From: Castanea sativa
Lineage: Eukaryota; Streptophyta; Magnoliopsida; Fagales; Fagaceae
Reading direction: 5' to 3'
Length of the DNA stretch: 64,000 nt
Assembly: GCF_040712315.1 (NCBI RefSeq)
Contig: NC_134020.1
Coordinates: 47,167,751 to 47,231,750, forward strand
A model generated the notes under the pieces. The model did not search any database. It saw only the letters and a list, made by a program, of their open reading frames with translations, and was not told the origin of the DNA. This document shows, in pieces, positions 47,498 through 59,424 of the stretch. Both the position numbers and the translations under genes were made by a program. The first letter of the stretch is position 1; every line of letters starts with the position of its first letter.

Positions 47498-49260
47498 AAC
47501 CATCAACTTTTGGAAAATCAAATCGAGTTATTGAGATGGGTTTGGTTAAAGTTACTTGGATATAATTTTTTGTGAGCCTAAAACCAAGCTAACCCAAAAG
47601 TTTCATTTAAAAAAAAAAAAAAAACCTCAACCCAACCCGAGGTATCGTGTTTTCTTGGCTCAAATTCATCAGATTGATTAGTTGAGTGCACACATCTACC
47701 AAAAGGCTAAAGGGTGCACTCTATGTACAAAATCCACAAGGGGCATGCCCTCATATAAAAGGAGGGCATAGTCATCATAAATAGAAATTTTTTACCAATT
47801 TTTTATCATGACATTTTCATCAACTTGTAATATTAGTTTTACACGGATCTATAATAGACAATTTTTCTTATGCACTAATTACAACACATTATATTCCTAG
47901 TTCCTACAAACTTTTCCTCCAATCTCTTCTCCTCTTCCTCAATTTCTCTCCATCCAAACATAGGAGCCATTGTAAAAAGATTAAGAAAATTTTAAATTAA
48001 CTATAATTATTAAGTTTTAAAAAAATTAAAATAAAAAAAGTAAAAAAAATTAAAAGACGAGTTTAACGATTGCTTCTAAAACTTATATTCTTTCCTTGAG
48101 TTAGGTATGGACAGCTGTGGTTTTTTTTTTTTTTTTTTTTTTGCATAACTCATTTACTTCCATTTTGGTTTGTAACATGCCAAACGTACCTCAAATGAGT
48201 GGACTTGAAGCCTGGAACCCCAAATTTCATCCATTGTCCTTAATTGATTAATTAATTAGCAAGAAGATTACTTTCTCTCCCCTTCTTTTAGTTGTTAAAT
48301 CTCACTTTGATTGATCAATGTGTGATATTTCGAATCCTCATTACTAATAGAATCGAAATGATCTCTGAATTGATCAGAGGATCCTTTCAATTGGCTAGAA
48401 TCTGTTACTTAAACGAAACTAATTCTTGTGGAATCATATTGAATATTTGACAATCTTGTAGCCTAGCTTTTTTTTTATAATAAAAAAACTATTTACCAAA
48501 AAAAAAATATATATATATATATATGTATATATATTGAAATAGTTAATCCTATAATTTTTATGAGTAAGAAAAGGGCTGTAGTACTATTTTTGAACCCTTA
48601 AGAGAAGTTATTTCATTTTCTATTATTTTTTGAGAATCAGGAGAAGTTTTTTTTTTGAGAATCAGGAGAAGTTGGTTACAAGTTTCTTGACATTTTTTAA
48701 GAGATAAAATTTGACTAGAACCAACAAAAGATACATGCGTATATATCACTTAAATATAGTTTAGTAAGTAGACACACTCAATCTTTCTATTGCCAATTGT
48801 AGCCTCGAACTAAAACCAAAAAAATGCTTGTATCGAAAGTATATTTTGTTTGAAGTAGGTTTTAGACTCACATGTATATTAAACCTTTTAAAACTCTTCA
48901 TTATCATTAGTAAATTAAAATCTATTTATTGATACAACATCTTATAAGATGTTCCTCTCACAACAATTGTAAGGTCCCACATGTTCAGAGAGAAATATCT
49001 CATAATAATGAAAGAGTAATGCTACAATATAAGTTGAGTTAACAAGTTTAAGTTTTTACTTGTTTTTGTTTGTAATTTTCTTTCTCTACGAGCTTGTTTC
49101 TTCTAGTTTTTGTTTGTAACTTTCTTTCTCTGCTAGTTTTTAATCCGAGTGTTTCATATGAAGTTGCCATGCCTTAGAGCTGCTTAGGTTCTTCTCCAAT
49201 ATAAGTTCTATTATTTATGGTGTTCTCAAATCTTCTCCAATATAAGTTCTATTATTCCTG
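47132..49260. other. AT-rich intergenic DNA, no gene
   Basis: It has the longest (TA)n of the window at 47429-47495, a poly(T) run at 48121-48142, and a 17-bp duplication GAGAATCAGGAGAAGTT at 48631 and 48657 separated by a T run, probably another retroposon tail. No coding evidence. Confidence 0.6.
47429..47495. repeat. (TA)n microsatellite, about 33 units
   Basis: Longest dinucleotide run in the window. Others are at 4530-4578, 7700-7731, 9064-9106, 28839-28871, 31223-31275 and 35286-35332. Several sit at the edges of or inside mobile elements. Confidence 0.95.
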
Positions 49261-49273
49261 AAAAACAATATTC

Positions 49274-49316
49274 AGAGGCCTGTAGCAAATATTATTCCTT
49301 ACATCACCAGCCTCTA
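49274..49316 (-). pseudogene. Truncated sno-2 copy
   Basis: It keeps GGCTGGTGATGTAAGG (box C region) and the guide AATATTTGCTAC, then jumps straight to AGGCCTCTGAATATTG. About 45 nt, including box C', the second guide and the normal D spacing, are missing. Probably non-functional. Confidence 0.7.
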
Positions 49317-49439
49317 TAACCCTATAAATCATCTAAATTTTAAATAAAATAAGCAAACAAAAGCAATTGTTTAAATCCGGACAAAACCCAGTTTTTTTAT
49401 TTTAAAAAAAACACAGAAAGAAGAAAATAATAACATTAG

Positions 49440-49532
49440 GATGTTGTCAGAAGTAGCTGGTTAGGATATCACATACTTCGGCAAAGAAAATATCATTGGG
49501 AATCCGAATGATTCTTTTCATCATCCAACATC
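49440..49532 (-). ncRNA. Box C/D snoRNA sno-1, copy a (93 nt)
   Basis: On the minus strand, the terminal stem GATGTTG...CAACATC encloses box C ATGATGA near the 5' end and box D CTGA near the 3' end (49447-49450). The guide just upstream of D reads AACCAGCTACT, which pairs with the conserved 25S/28S rRNA segment AGTAGCTGGTT. By the box D + 5 rule this would direct 2'-O-methylation of the A in GTAGC. This is the region recalled for U18-type guides, which is a recollection and not a search. A second stretch CGGATTCCC matches the conserved rRNA GGGAATCCG. Confidence 0.87.
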
Positions 49533-50038
49533 TCTAATTCAAAGAAAAAATATATACCAATCACCAATTCAATTAAATAGCTAAATGGGAGAAAATTAAT
49601 TTTTCTTTTTAAAAATGTAGCAGCCTTTTTTATAAATATAGCTTAATGGGTAATATTTTAACATCCGAGGGTTTCAGCAATTATGTTATTATTAAACAAG
49701 CTTTTCAATATGATTAGATCATTTACTTTAAATCATTCTAAATTGTCAGAAATTCGATCAATGATTCCTATCATAGGCCACCACTAATGAAAACAAGAAA
49801 ATTTCATATTGATTTTGATTGAATGTAAAATTACAACTTTGATTGCAACCAAAGTAGAAACTACCCAAAGAGCAGAAGGCAAACAAATTCTTTAAGCCCA
49901 TTATTAAAAACCAATTCAAACCTAACAGAATCAGACTAATCTATCAAACACGACTGAAAATACAACCTTAAAAACATCATTCAGAGGCCTAATGAACAAC
50001 AAACCAGGAAGCAAAGAAATTGAAATCAGAGTGAAAAA

Positions 50039-50126
50039 GAGGCCTCAGAGATCTTGGTGGATAAAATTCATCAAATGGGAAATCCCATCAAGAGTAGCAA
50101 ATATTAATCCTTACATCACCGGCCTC
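50039..50126 (-). ncRNA. Box C/D snoRNA sno-2 (88 nt), double guide
   Basis: Stem GAGGCC...GGCCTC, box C GTGATGT (one mismatch to RUGAUGA), a D'-like TTGA, box C' TGATGAA and box D CTGA (50045-50048). The guide before D' is AATATTTGCTACT and the guide before D is CCACCAAGATCT. As recalled, the 25S/28S segments they complement (AGTAGCAAATATT and AGATCTTGGTGG) are adjacent in rRNA with one base between. Two good antisense elements next to the right boxes make this call strong. Confidence 0.88.
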
Positions 50127-50251
50127 TATAACCCTATCACTAATCTTTGAAATAAAAACACATAAATAAACAAAAGCAAATCTTAAAATCCAAACAAAAC
50201 CCAGATTTTAAAATAATAGAAGGAAAAAAAAAATCACAGAGAATATGATAA

Positions 50252-50344
50252 GATGTTGTCAGAAGTAGCTGGTTAGGATATCACATATTTCGGCAAAGAA
50301 AATATCATTGGGAATCCGAATGATTCTTTTCATCATCCAACATC
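50252..50344 (-). ncRNA. Box C/D snoRNA sno-1, copy b (93 nt)
   Basis: Identical to copy a except for one base (TATTTCGG here versus TACTTCGG on the + strand). Same stem, boxes and guides. It lies nearest the promoter, about 450 nt below the presumed start. Confidence 0.87.
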
Positions 50345-50801
50345 TCTAATTCATAGAAAAAATACATAACAATCACAAAATCATTCTAGTAGCTTAATGG
50401 GTATGTTTCAAAATAATAGAAAAGTTTTTGAAAAAAATGTATCAGCCTTGTCACCGAGAAAAATATCCTAGGAAGAGGAAACCCGGAGCTAAAGGCAGAA
50501 TTACAAGTATGGAATAGATACAAGTAACATAAAACTTCAATATAGCCTAATGATAGATTCCATGACCCCAATGATAAAGTTTTCAGATCACAGAATTGCA
50601 ATATTAGGCCTAATCAACCATCATGTAACCAAACACTACTAGACCCATATCAACAAAAGCACACAAAATCAATAGATACAGAAGAACAAGAATGAAACCT
50701 TTGAGGTCATTTGAGAGTTTGGAGTAAGGAGTTTTGTGATTTGATTTATGAAAACGTAAGAGGTCGCCGCACAAGTGAGGAATGAAAGAGCTGTGAGCTG
50801 C

Positions 50802-50895
50802 TTTTATAGATGAATATGAGAGAGAGAAGGTATTAGAAAACCCTAGAGAGTTGAGAAGCGGCGTTGTTGTTGTGGACTAAAAGTAATATTGGGCT
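50802..50895 (-). promoter_or_regulatory. snoRNA cluster promoter: TATA box, telo-box and Site II
   Basis: Minus-strand TATAAAA at 50802-50808, a telo-box (AAACCCTAG on the + strand, 50838-50846) and Site II (ATTGGGCT on the + strand, 50888-50895), with more GGCCTA/GGGCTT motifs beyond. This combination is known from plant snoRNA and ribosomal-protein genes. It implies a polycistronic Pol II precursor reading left from about 50775. Confidence 0.8.
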
Positions 50896-50928
50896 GAAGT
50901 GTAGGCCTAATGTTTCGGGCTTATTCGG

Positions 50929-50929
<1 letters not shown>

Positions 50930-50964
<35 letters not shown>

Positions 50965-52965
50965 CTGACTTGCTTGCTATTGGGCTATAGAACCCAACCT
51001 TTTTTTTGGGGGGCTGAAGTATAAGACCGGTGGGTCTGAAAATGTGATTTGAAGAAGAAGACATTATTCTAAAATGTATATCTCTCTCTCTCTCTCTCTC
51101 TCTCTAACTTTCTGTTTGTACTCATTCATTAGGGATCACTCCTTTTTATTGTTTCTTATACTTTTATATACTTCGTATTTGTAATGCTTGACTGTTTGTT
51201 AGTGTCTTTCTATTTGTTATTAATAGGTCAAGGTGGTTCATGTGTTCCCTGTTAGCATATAAAAAGAAGGAAGTGTCTAAAATATTGAAGTAGAATGAAT
51301 TACACTAATGAGTGGAGCATGTGGGGGGTCATGTGGGGCTCCTTGTGGCGAGATGCTAATGTGGGGGCCACTTAAGGGTCACATGGGGTTCATTTAGGAC
51401 ATGTAGGATTAGCTAATTAATATCTAAATGGATTGGTTTGACACGTTTGTTTTCCATGTATGAATTTTCTATTAATTGGTTGATGGTAGAGACCAAAATG
51501 GAAATAATTTTTAGTTTTCAAAGACTAAGGTAAGTGTGTCTAAAAGGTAGGGACCAAAACTAGAAGCAGCCTAAAACGTAGCAACTCTAGAATCAGCCTA
51601 AAATGTAGCGACCAAAAGTGCATTTTCACTTTTTTTTGGAGGGGGGGGGGGAAATCAAACTTGATCCACCTTCCAAATGCCTAATATTGGTTTTTGTAGA
51701 TAGACGAGATGGTTTGGATCCTATGAAATTTGAGTTGGGATTGAGTTTAAAACTTTAAATTGATAAACTCTTCAATCTAAAGCAACCAAATCCAGTCCAT
51801 GTTATTATGATAGTTTTAAAAGTGTTTTTTTTTTTTTTTGAGACCTAGCTTGATTTATTTGAGATGAAATTTAGTTTTGATGAAATTAGAATATAATTTT
51901 CAATAAATTGTAATTATTTCTTTGAGAAAGGGCTCAAATAGGTCAATGAAAGCCTTTTTTTTTTTTTTTTTTGGGGGTAGTGAAAGCCCAATTTGAATGT
52001 ATAACCTAACAAAACGACTCCAGGCCGAAGACCCAATTTGATTCATGATGATTAGGTGGGGTTGGTTTTTAAAATTGTTATGATATCTCAAAAATGACCT
52101 CAACCAACTCATTCACACCCCTAATTAAAAATTTAAAACAATGGGTTTTAGTTGCAAAAAAAAACCTCAAATGACAAATACCCACGTGTTGATAAACGTT
52201 TTTTTTTAAAAATATCTTTAAAATTGTTTTTGGAAGTTGTTTTCTAAAACTGAAAACAAACAGACAGTTTCAAATAGCATTCTGGTGTTGTGAAAACAGT
52301 ATTTTTCAAGAGTAATTCTCTAAAACAAATTTCCACACGTTTAGTAGTATGTTTCTGCACTAAAAAAAAAAAAATTAAAAACAAAAAGATAAAAAAAAAA
52401 AAAAAATGAAGAAGCCCCTCAGTTTTATTTATATAAAATTACAGATTACAAAAAGGCGTTACAAAATATTGAAATACAAAGCAATAGCAGTATCCAAAAC
52501 TGCACAAATTGAGAGAGCCTCAATAAGTGTCTTAACTAATAACAGAGACCCAGCAATACTAAAGGAGGTAAGAGGGAAGGGGGAATACTAATGCAGAAAC
52601 AAGCAACTACAAGAATTTGGAAGAGTGACATGAGCAGAAGATAGCCAAAACTTAAAACATTTTATAGTATCTGAATATCTCAATTACAACATCATCATAT
52701 ACATTATAATATTCAATTTTTTCTTAATTATAAATACAAAAGTGGTACTAACAAATTGCCCACTAAGCCATCACTTCCATTTTAACTTTTGAGCCTGAAA
52801 ATGCAGTAATCCACCTGAACAGAGACAAAAATCACTTTCCCTTGAGGTTTCCCAGCATCAGCATATCCTGAATGAGATTCTTCGGTCCGCTAATGGTCAC
52901 GGGAGTTTCAAGTTTCAACAATGCAAAAGTAAGGAGCAGTAACTGAAATAACTAAAATTCAGACA
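50930..52965. other. Spacer and NusB gene 3' UTR
   Basis: A 35-T run lies at 50930-50964 and (TC)n at 51080-51105. Phrases like GGGACCAAAA near 51550-51620 suggest a decayed MITE. From about 52640 leftward of the stop it is probably the 3' UTR of the NusB gene. No other gene. Confidence 0.55.
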
Positions 52966-54225
52966 TTAACGGGTCACTTTCTGTTTATCTAAGGCTTGAG
53001 CTACACCAGTTCCTTCAAGGTCTTTCACAAAAGTCCTGAGACACCCATTGATGATACGGGGTGCTGCTCCATCACAGAACCGTTTAGCAAGATCAACAGC
53101 CTTCAAAAATAGCCATGCCGTATATGATTAGATTAATGTAAAATGGTAAAGGCGGACAGCAAAGTAAAGATGAGCAAACTTAAAAAGAAATGGAAAATAA
53201 GACATTACTTCGTTAATGACAATCTGGTGCCGTGTCCCTAGCACTGTTATCTCAGACATTGCCAAATGAAGAATGCAAAGCTCCAAGATTCTGCCTGCTG
53301 GCTCATTCTGCAGTATATAAACGAATAAGATGCAAACATCTCCATTAGTAAATTTGAAAAAACTAAAACATTGGCAAATATGTAATCTCTTTTGTGATGA
53401 TCAGCCATATATATATATTGGGGGAAGGGGGGACTCTATGCTCTAATTTGAGATGTTAAAAATTATAAGACCTAGATGGGAAGGTAACATTACATAAATA
53501 GCCAAAATTTCCAGGAAAGAAGAATTTGCAAATGAAAATGGAATAGAACAAAAAATAAATAGAAGATAAGTTCTTGGGTGCAGCTAGATTTGACACATCA
53601 TAAAGAAACACTCAAATTTATAAAAACCCATATCTTCAGCTATTTTGCTGCTAGTTCTTTTGGCTACGCCCTCCCAAGAAGAGTATAAAATCAGCAATGC
53701 AGTATATATGCCCATTTCAGAATTTCAAAAACAGGAAAAACATCAAAAAGATAATAGTGTTTTAAAAATAAGAAGAAGAACATTATCATTTAAGTTAAGA
53801 AAATAATGCTTAAAAAATAAGAAGACATCTTTACTCTGTCCAAGTCATAGGGTTGCACTAAATGCCAAATAAGCACACATACCTTAATTATGGAGAGTGG
53901 CATCCTAGAAAGGCAAACAAATCTATCATGGTAAGGTCAGGGCACAGGAACTGGAAAATGAATGCATACATTACAGCCTATGTTTTGCAAATAAATTTAA
54001 GTATATATACTACCTAGCAAGAAGTGCCAACGATTGTTAACAATGAGAATTGTGCTAGCAGAAAATAAGAAACCAGGAATTTAATATTTAAATGCAATAA
54101 CTGCTTCAACCTTCCAATTTGCAGGGGCAACTTTGTCAATGACAAGCACATGGCTGTCCCATCTCTCCATGACTGCAACCAAAATTTTCCTAGTAAATCT
54201 GCAATGAATCATGGAGACATAGTTA

Positions 54226-54268
<43 letters not shown>

Positions 54269-56966
54269 GTGCACGCACTAGCACAAATGAAGGAGAAAAA
54301 AAGAAAAAAATAAAGACATGCTCCACTTGCAGGAGGTAACAAATGTAGCAACAGAGATAAAGTAATAATTAACTAATCCATAAACTCAGAGGGTTTACCG
54401 CAAAATCAATTTGCTGTATACCAACTTTGGAGGAGCTGCAAGGACTTCTGCTTCTGAGGTAGAAATAAAACAACAAAACAATTCATGCTACTGAAAAGTT
54501 AGTGAAAAAGGGAAATTGAAAAATGAATGGATATAATAGAATTGCAACTAAATCAGAGAGCTAATAATAATTGCACATACAAGGCTATCATTTTCTCAAC
54601 TAGTACAAAGCTACTGAAGCAGCATATCTTTCCTATAAACAGAAAAGGTCATTCTAGCATGGAACTAGAGCAACATAGAGGGCACATAAAACTTCATGAG
54701 ACCTGACAAATAAAAAAATTTCTGTGCATGCCCTGGTAACTTAAAAGACATATTCACTACGAAGTTAGTCTGATAACAGCAAGCGAACAAGCTAACACAA
54801 TTTCACATTGACTGAAGACCATCACTCCACAATAACAAAGTTTAAGCTTAGTTCTAACTATAATCTAAATTTTGATTTTAATGATTTGCAACATGGGGAC
54901 AGGTGCTCAGTAATGTTTATGTAAATATTTAGTATGTTGGGGACATGGCTACGTAGGTAACTAAACAAGTGTGTATATAGTTACCTCTTGTTTCCAACTT
55001 GAAGAGATTGACTTTTGGTAATTAAGAAATGACCTTTGCAAGTCCTGAGGAACTACAGACTATAATTTCAATCTAGAAAACAAAACTAAACACATCCTGA
55101 ACACAGATTGCTAACATTTATATAAAGATAAAGACAATTGGAGAGAGGGGAAGAGAAAGAATCCTAAAAACTATTATTTCAACATACAAAGATGTGTGTG
55201 TGTGTGTGTGTGTATATATTTATATCAAGGAACCCCCTCAAGGTATGGGCAAGTGGGACCACCCCTGAGGGGCAAACCTTGGACGCCTACACTCCCCCAC
55301 TGAGCAGGCATCAAGTAAATCATTACATGCCTCAGCTAGGAGTCAAATCAAAGACTTCTGGGTTTACATTTAGTCTAGGCACTCTCCCTAACAACTAAGG
55401 CACCCTGGGTGGCGGCCAATCTACAAAGATAATTGAACACATCCTGAATGCAGATGGCTAAAATTTAAAAAAGATAGTGAAGAGTTGGGGGGAGGGAACA
55501 GAGAAAACATTCTAAAGATTATTTATTCAATCTAGAACGATAACGAAGCACATTCTTCACATAAATCGCTATAAATTAAACAAAGACAGTGAACAATTGG
55601 GGGTGATGAGGGCAGAGAAAACATTCTAAAAACTATTTATTTAATCAAGAACGGACAGAAAACACATTCTAAACACAAATAGCTATAAATTAAACAAAGA
55701 AAGTGAACAACCAGGGGTGAGGGGGGGAGGGCAGAAAACATTCAAAAGACATAAAAGAAGCCTAGATTGCATCCTACATCCTAATTACTAGCAACTGTCC
55801 TGAATCTTTCAATTTAATCTGCCTTGAAGTTGGAACTTGAAAGCACTGCTTGATTGAGACAACACTGATTCCAGCACATCCATCGCTTAATATAGATGCA
55901 GATTAACCAAACAGATAAAGAGGTTTGAACATTTCTAAAATAGCAGTCTGAAAAGAACCTCTAAACGTTAATGATTTGAAAGCGACTACATGCTTTTTGA
56001 AAAATTCTAAGCTATATGGCACTAGAGAATGACACTTGCAACTTACTAATTCACTAAATTAGCTCTCAAACGCAGTCTTCTTTCTAGCAATTGCATAAAA
56101 CTTAAAAAGGTAAAAACCAAAACGAAACTTTGACATGATTACCAATTGCAGATTCCTTTTCATCATTGCTTAGAAGCTCGTCTGCTTCTTCCACTGTCTC
56201 TACCGTAACAGGTGGCCCTCCGAAGCACATGTGATTGTATTCCAATAACGAGGCCTTATCAAATTCATAACCAGGTTCTGAACATTGTATATAAAACAAA
56301 GCCAGTCAATTTTCCCCCATCTTTTTCCCTCAAAAGCACAATACACTTGGTCCAAAAATCAAACTCTACAATAAAAAATTTACATTGCAAGCTTAGTAAT
56401 AGTTGGTCTTATTAGATGATACCTCGTCGTGCATTCATTCGCTTCTCGAAAAGCCGAACTGGGTCTGAACCTTCTAAACAGGCTGCATAAACTATGGACC
56501 TGTCATTCAACCACATCAAACCATCAAGCATCCTCCTTTCTTTCCCGAGAAACAAACAAGGGTCAGCCTTAAAAACAAAAAAGAAAGAAAACACAGATGA
56601 TAAAAAAAAGAGCAAAATGAGAAAAGAATCTTACAGAGCGAGTTCTCTGGCGGCTCTTGGGCTGCAAAACCTGCCACTCTTGTCAATCTTAGGCAACATG
56701 TCTCTGTAAGAGGTTGAGGTGGAGGAAGCATCCTTGGATTTCTCTAGAGCTTGAGCTTGTTCTTCTTCGATGGTAAGAGCCGAATTGCGAAGAGTGGTTC
56801 GGGTACACAACAATTTGACTGTGTTCTTGTGAATGGTACAAGGGTATCTTCGCAAAGGAGAAGAGAGTGGGAAAGAAGGGTAGGGGAAACTGAACTCGAA
56901 GTGGGTTTTTGAAATTGAAGGAGAAGAAGAAGAAGGATAGGTGAAAATGAAGGAGCTTGCTTCCAT
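52966..56966 (-). CDS. NusB-domain (antitermination factor-like) protein, probably chloroplast, 306 aa
   Basis: NusB proteins bind rRNA-leader boxA RNA with NusE/S10 and aid rRNA transcription and maturation; the plant homologs are plastid-targeted. Seven coding exons: 56635-56966, 56423-56499, 56143-56277, 54399-54453, 54111-54198, 53209-53307 and 52966-53100. All introns are GT-AG, and the total is 307 codons in frame. The N-terminal 60 residues are Ser-rich and basic with few acids, as in a transit peptide (MEASSFIFTYPSSSSPSISK). The NusB fold begins at SPRAARELAL/SIVYAACLEGSDPVRLFEKR, followed by RFTRKILVAVMERWDSHVL, IDKVAPANWK, EPAGRILELCILHLAMSEI and QIVINEAVDLAKRFCDG. The length fits the plant family (about 300 aa). 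The donor of exon 5 (GTTGAA) is weak. Confidence 0.92.
54229..54266. repeat. (CT)n microsatellite in a NusB intron
   Basis: About 19 CT units within intron 4, about 30 bp above the exon 5 acceptor on the minus strand. Confidence 0.9.
55085..55750. repeat. Tandem repeat of about 115 bp, four copies, in a NusB intron
   Basis: Copies start near 55090, 55440, 55555 and 55665. They share blocks such as GAGAAAACATTCTAAA, GCTATAAATTAAACAAAGA and AGTGAACAA. The first two copies are separated by a SINE-like insertion. Confidence 0.8.
55185..55430 (-). mobile_element. SINE-like element with TSD, 228 bp
   Basis: TACAAAGAT at 55185-55193 and 55422-55430 flanks a minus-strand element. It starts with a tRNA-like head (GGTGCCTTAGTTGTTAGGGA, then a B-box-like TTTGACTCC) and ends in an (AC)n tail. 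No coding sequence. It interrupts the 115-bp repeats. Confidence 0.7.
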
Positions 56967-56999
56967 TGTTGTTGGAGCTAAGTGTGAGACTCACTGTGA

Positions 57000-57269
57000 G
57001 CGTTTTGAGGATAATGCTTCTTTCGTGTTTCTTTTATTGCTTTGAGATTTTAAGGGGGTTTAGCTTTAGGGGATATTTTATTCAAAACGTTGTCGTTCCA
57101 ACAAGTTTTTAACAAGGTTGTAATTTTTATTATTATTTTAAATTTGTAATTTTTACGGCTGAGACAATATTTTATATAAATATATATACACACACAAACA
57201 CTTTACTACTTTGTTTTAAATAGCACTTACAAGAAGTGTATGCTAAGGTGAAATATCACCTTAATGACC
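57000..57269. other. NusB gene upstream region
   Basis: The sequence above the NusB ATG. No convincing TATA box: an AATAAAAG-type motif lies near 57030-57040. AT-rich. Confidence 0.4.
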
Positions 57270-58062
57270 TTTGCTAGCCCGCTCAACAACTTCGAAAGTT
57301 TTAGGCGAAAATTTTAGGTGGGGTCATTTTTATATTTAAATATTAATCAAATGAAATATATATATTAATTTTTTTTATTTAAAACCTATTTTTCTTGTTT
57401 TTTGAGATGTAAAATTACTAATTAAGTTTTTGTTTTTAAGTTGCTCTAATATTTCTTTTTCAATTGATTATATAACTAATCCACTTAATCTTTCTTGTGA
57501 CATAATAGACCTTAAATAAGATTTTGTTAATTTTAATTTTAATATAGCTAATCCACTTAATTTTTCTTTTTCAAATAAAAATTAATTTATTATATGGTTC
57601 AATAAATTAGTGTCACTATAATACAAATGAGTTGATATGATACACATCAAATTATTAATTGATATGATAATTTATAATAATTGATAAAGTAAGAAAATGT
57701 GTTGTCCTATGACTGTGGGCCACTGAGCTGTGCAGCATGTGCAGTGTGCAATGTGCAACTGTGCTACTTTGCAGTGCACAACTGTGCAGAAAACGTGTTA
57801 TATATCCAGCCTAAATTTAATATTGTTAGCTGAAGTTTGACTATTTTTGTTTTTTCCCTTTTTAATCTTCTTCATTTTAGGATACAATTGGGCCTTTTTA
57901 ATGCATTTAATTGACCAATAAAAGTACTTAAATTTTTTTTAATTAAAATAAATGGATAAATATATTATATATATATAATTTTTTTTACAAGTTGGGGCCT
58001 TCTTTTATTTGGGGGCCTTAGACTATCGCATCAATTGCATTACCTATTGAGTCGGCCCTGAC
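57270..58062. mobile_element. hAT-like MITE related to 46494-47123
   Basis: The left part TAGCCCGCTCAACAACTTCG with TTTTAGGCGAAAATTTTA, and the right end GGGGCCTTAGACTATCG...GAGTCGGCCCTGA, resemble the 46494-47123 element. Ends are diverged and no exact 8-bp duplication is seen. Confidence 0.55.
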
Positions 58063-58535
58063 CAAATGATATATTTTTTTTATTGATAATATGATAGTTA
58101 TAATGGGAGGAGGAATTTGAACCATGGATATCAGTGTCAATTGAGCTACATGGTTCTTGTTTACCTCCGGTTATAATTTTTTTATAAGTTTCTACATTTT
58201 TTTAATTTTTTTTTCAATGAATTTTCTACTTGTTTAGTATCCAGAATTCCATATTAAAAAGAAAAGGGTTGGGCCCTAACTTTGTTATTGGGCTAAGGTC
58301 TTCAGCTTGGTCGGGGTGTGTTTGTTTAGAATTTTAAGCCCAAATTTGGGCTCCAATTCTGCTTAGATCTACCCAGAGAACGCCCAACCAAGAGGTTCTT
58401 TCCTCTCAAATATTTGATCAAAAGTCAGAACCAACCCCACCACCTCCCAAATAAAAAGAAATAAACATTTATATTTTACTGCCTCCTATAACATAAATTT
58501 ATATAGAATATAACTTCAAGGTCTTATTTGTGAAC

Positions 58536-59180
58536 TTAGGCATTCATTTTTTTTAAATTGCATTTTTTTTTTTGTGTGGTAAAAGGAGGGGATATTTTAT
58601 TTAAATAAGTAGTAGTTTCAAAAATTGGTCTATTATTCATCCTTGAAAAGAGTCTAGTGTTCAAGGATATTAATGAAAACTCTCTAAGACTAAGTGTGTT
58701 TTTTTCCAAAAGATCCCATATATAAGGATTAATTACAAAAGTAGGACATTGTACATATTCCACTAAGCTACCTCTTTGCATTACTCCTCTCATGGCCAGA
58801 CCATCTGCAATGCTATTAGCTTTAGGAAAGATGTGACGTAGGACAGTCCATGCACTGCTTAATAGGGCCCTGCAATTATAAATTAATGAAGCCATATTTG
58901 GAGCCATAATCCCTTTTGATGTTAACCAACATATCAAAATTTCAGAATCAATTTACAAGTCTATAAATTTGTAATCAAGTTCCCAGGCAATTAATAAACC
59001 ATGTCTAATTGCCTATAATTCTGCAGCATTATTTGTGACAAAACCAATATGCATTAAAAAGCTATTAATCCAGTTCCCTTGGCTATCCCCAAGGACACCC
59101 CCTCCACTCCCCTTCCCTCCCCCTGCAAATCCTGGGTTACCTTGTACAGTACCATCAGTATTCAAATTGCATTTGCATTA
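58536..59180 (-). pseudogene. LINE RNase H-like domain remnant
   Basis: The minus-strand reading gives GNPGFAGGG, NAAEL, AIRHGLLIAWEL, then IYNCRALLSSAW and PKANSIADGLAMRG, the plant LINE RVT_3 pattern. At least two in-frame stops lie between about 58960 and 59020. The T run at about 58563 is the tail. Upstream LINE domains are absent. Confidence 0.8.
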
Positions 59181-59424
59181 TATCTTTTAGAAGGGTTTTG
59201 CTTGTAATGGGTTAAGCAAGCTCAAGCTGTATACGTATTATTTTAACTTGGGTTGGGCCAAGTTTGATTGAAGGGCCGTGTTGATATTACTCCCTGTATG
59301 TTTTACGCTTATTAAATAAGAAACCATCGCACATGGGCTTTTCTTCTAGATGTTACTTTTCGACCTAAATCGTAAATCCTGAACAAACAGCATTGGGGTT
59401 TTTTTTTTTTTTGATGAAACAAAC

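Larger units (their letters stand above)
49262..50450. repeat. Tandem duplication carrying the snoRNA pair
   Basis: Blocks at 49262-49640 recur at about 50074-50450 with an offset near 812 bp. Each unit has a sno-1 gene followed downstream (leftwards) by sno-2 sequence. The sno-1 copies differ at one base; the sno-2 copy of the left unit has lost its centre. Confidence 0.85.

Noticed and set aside
51300..51640. GGGACCAAAA-type repeats suggesting a MITE
   Set aside because: Only one end is readable and no terminal inverted repeat pair or target duplication was found.
59392..59417. Possible retroposon tail between AACAAACAGC repeats (59382-59391 and 59418-59427)
   Set aside because: The T run does not abut the repeat: ATTGGGG intervenes. 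The right repeat also overlaps the CACTA target duplication, so the structure is ambiguous.
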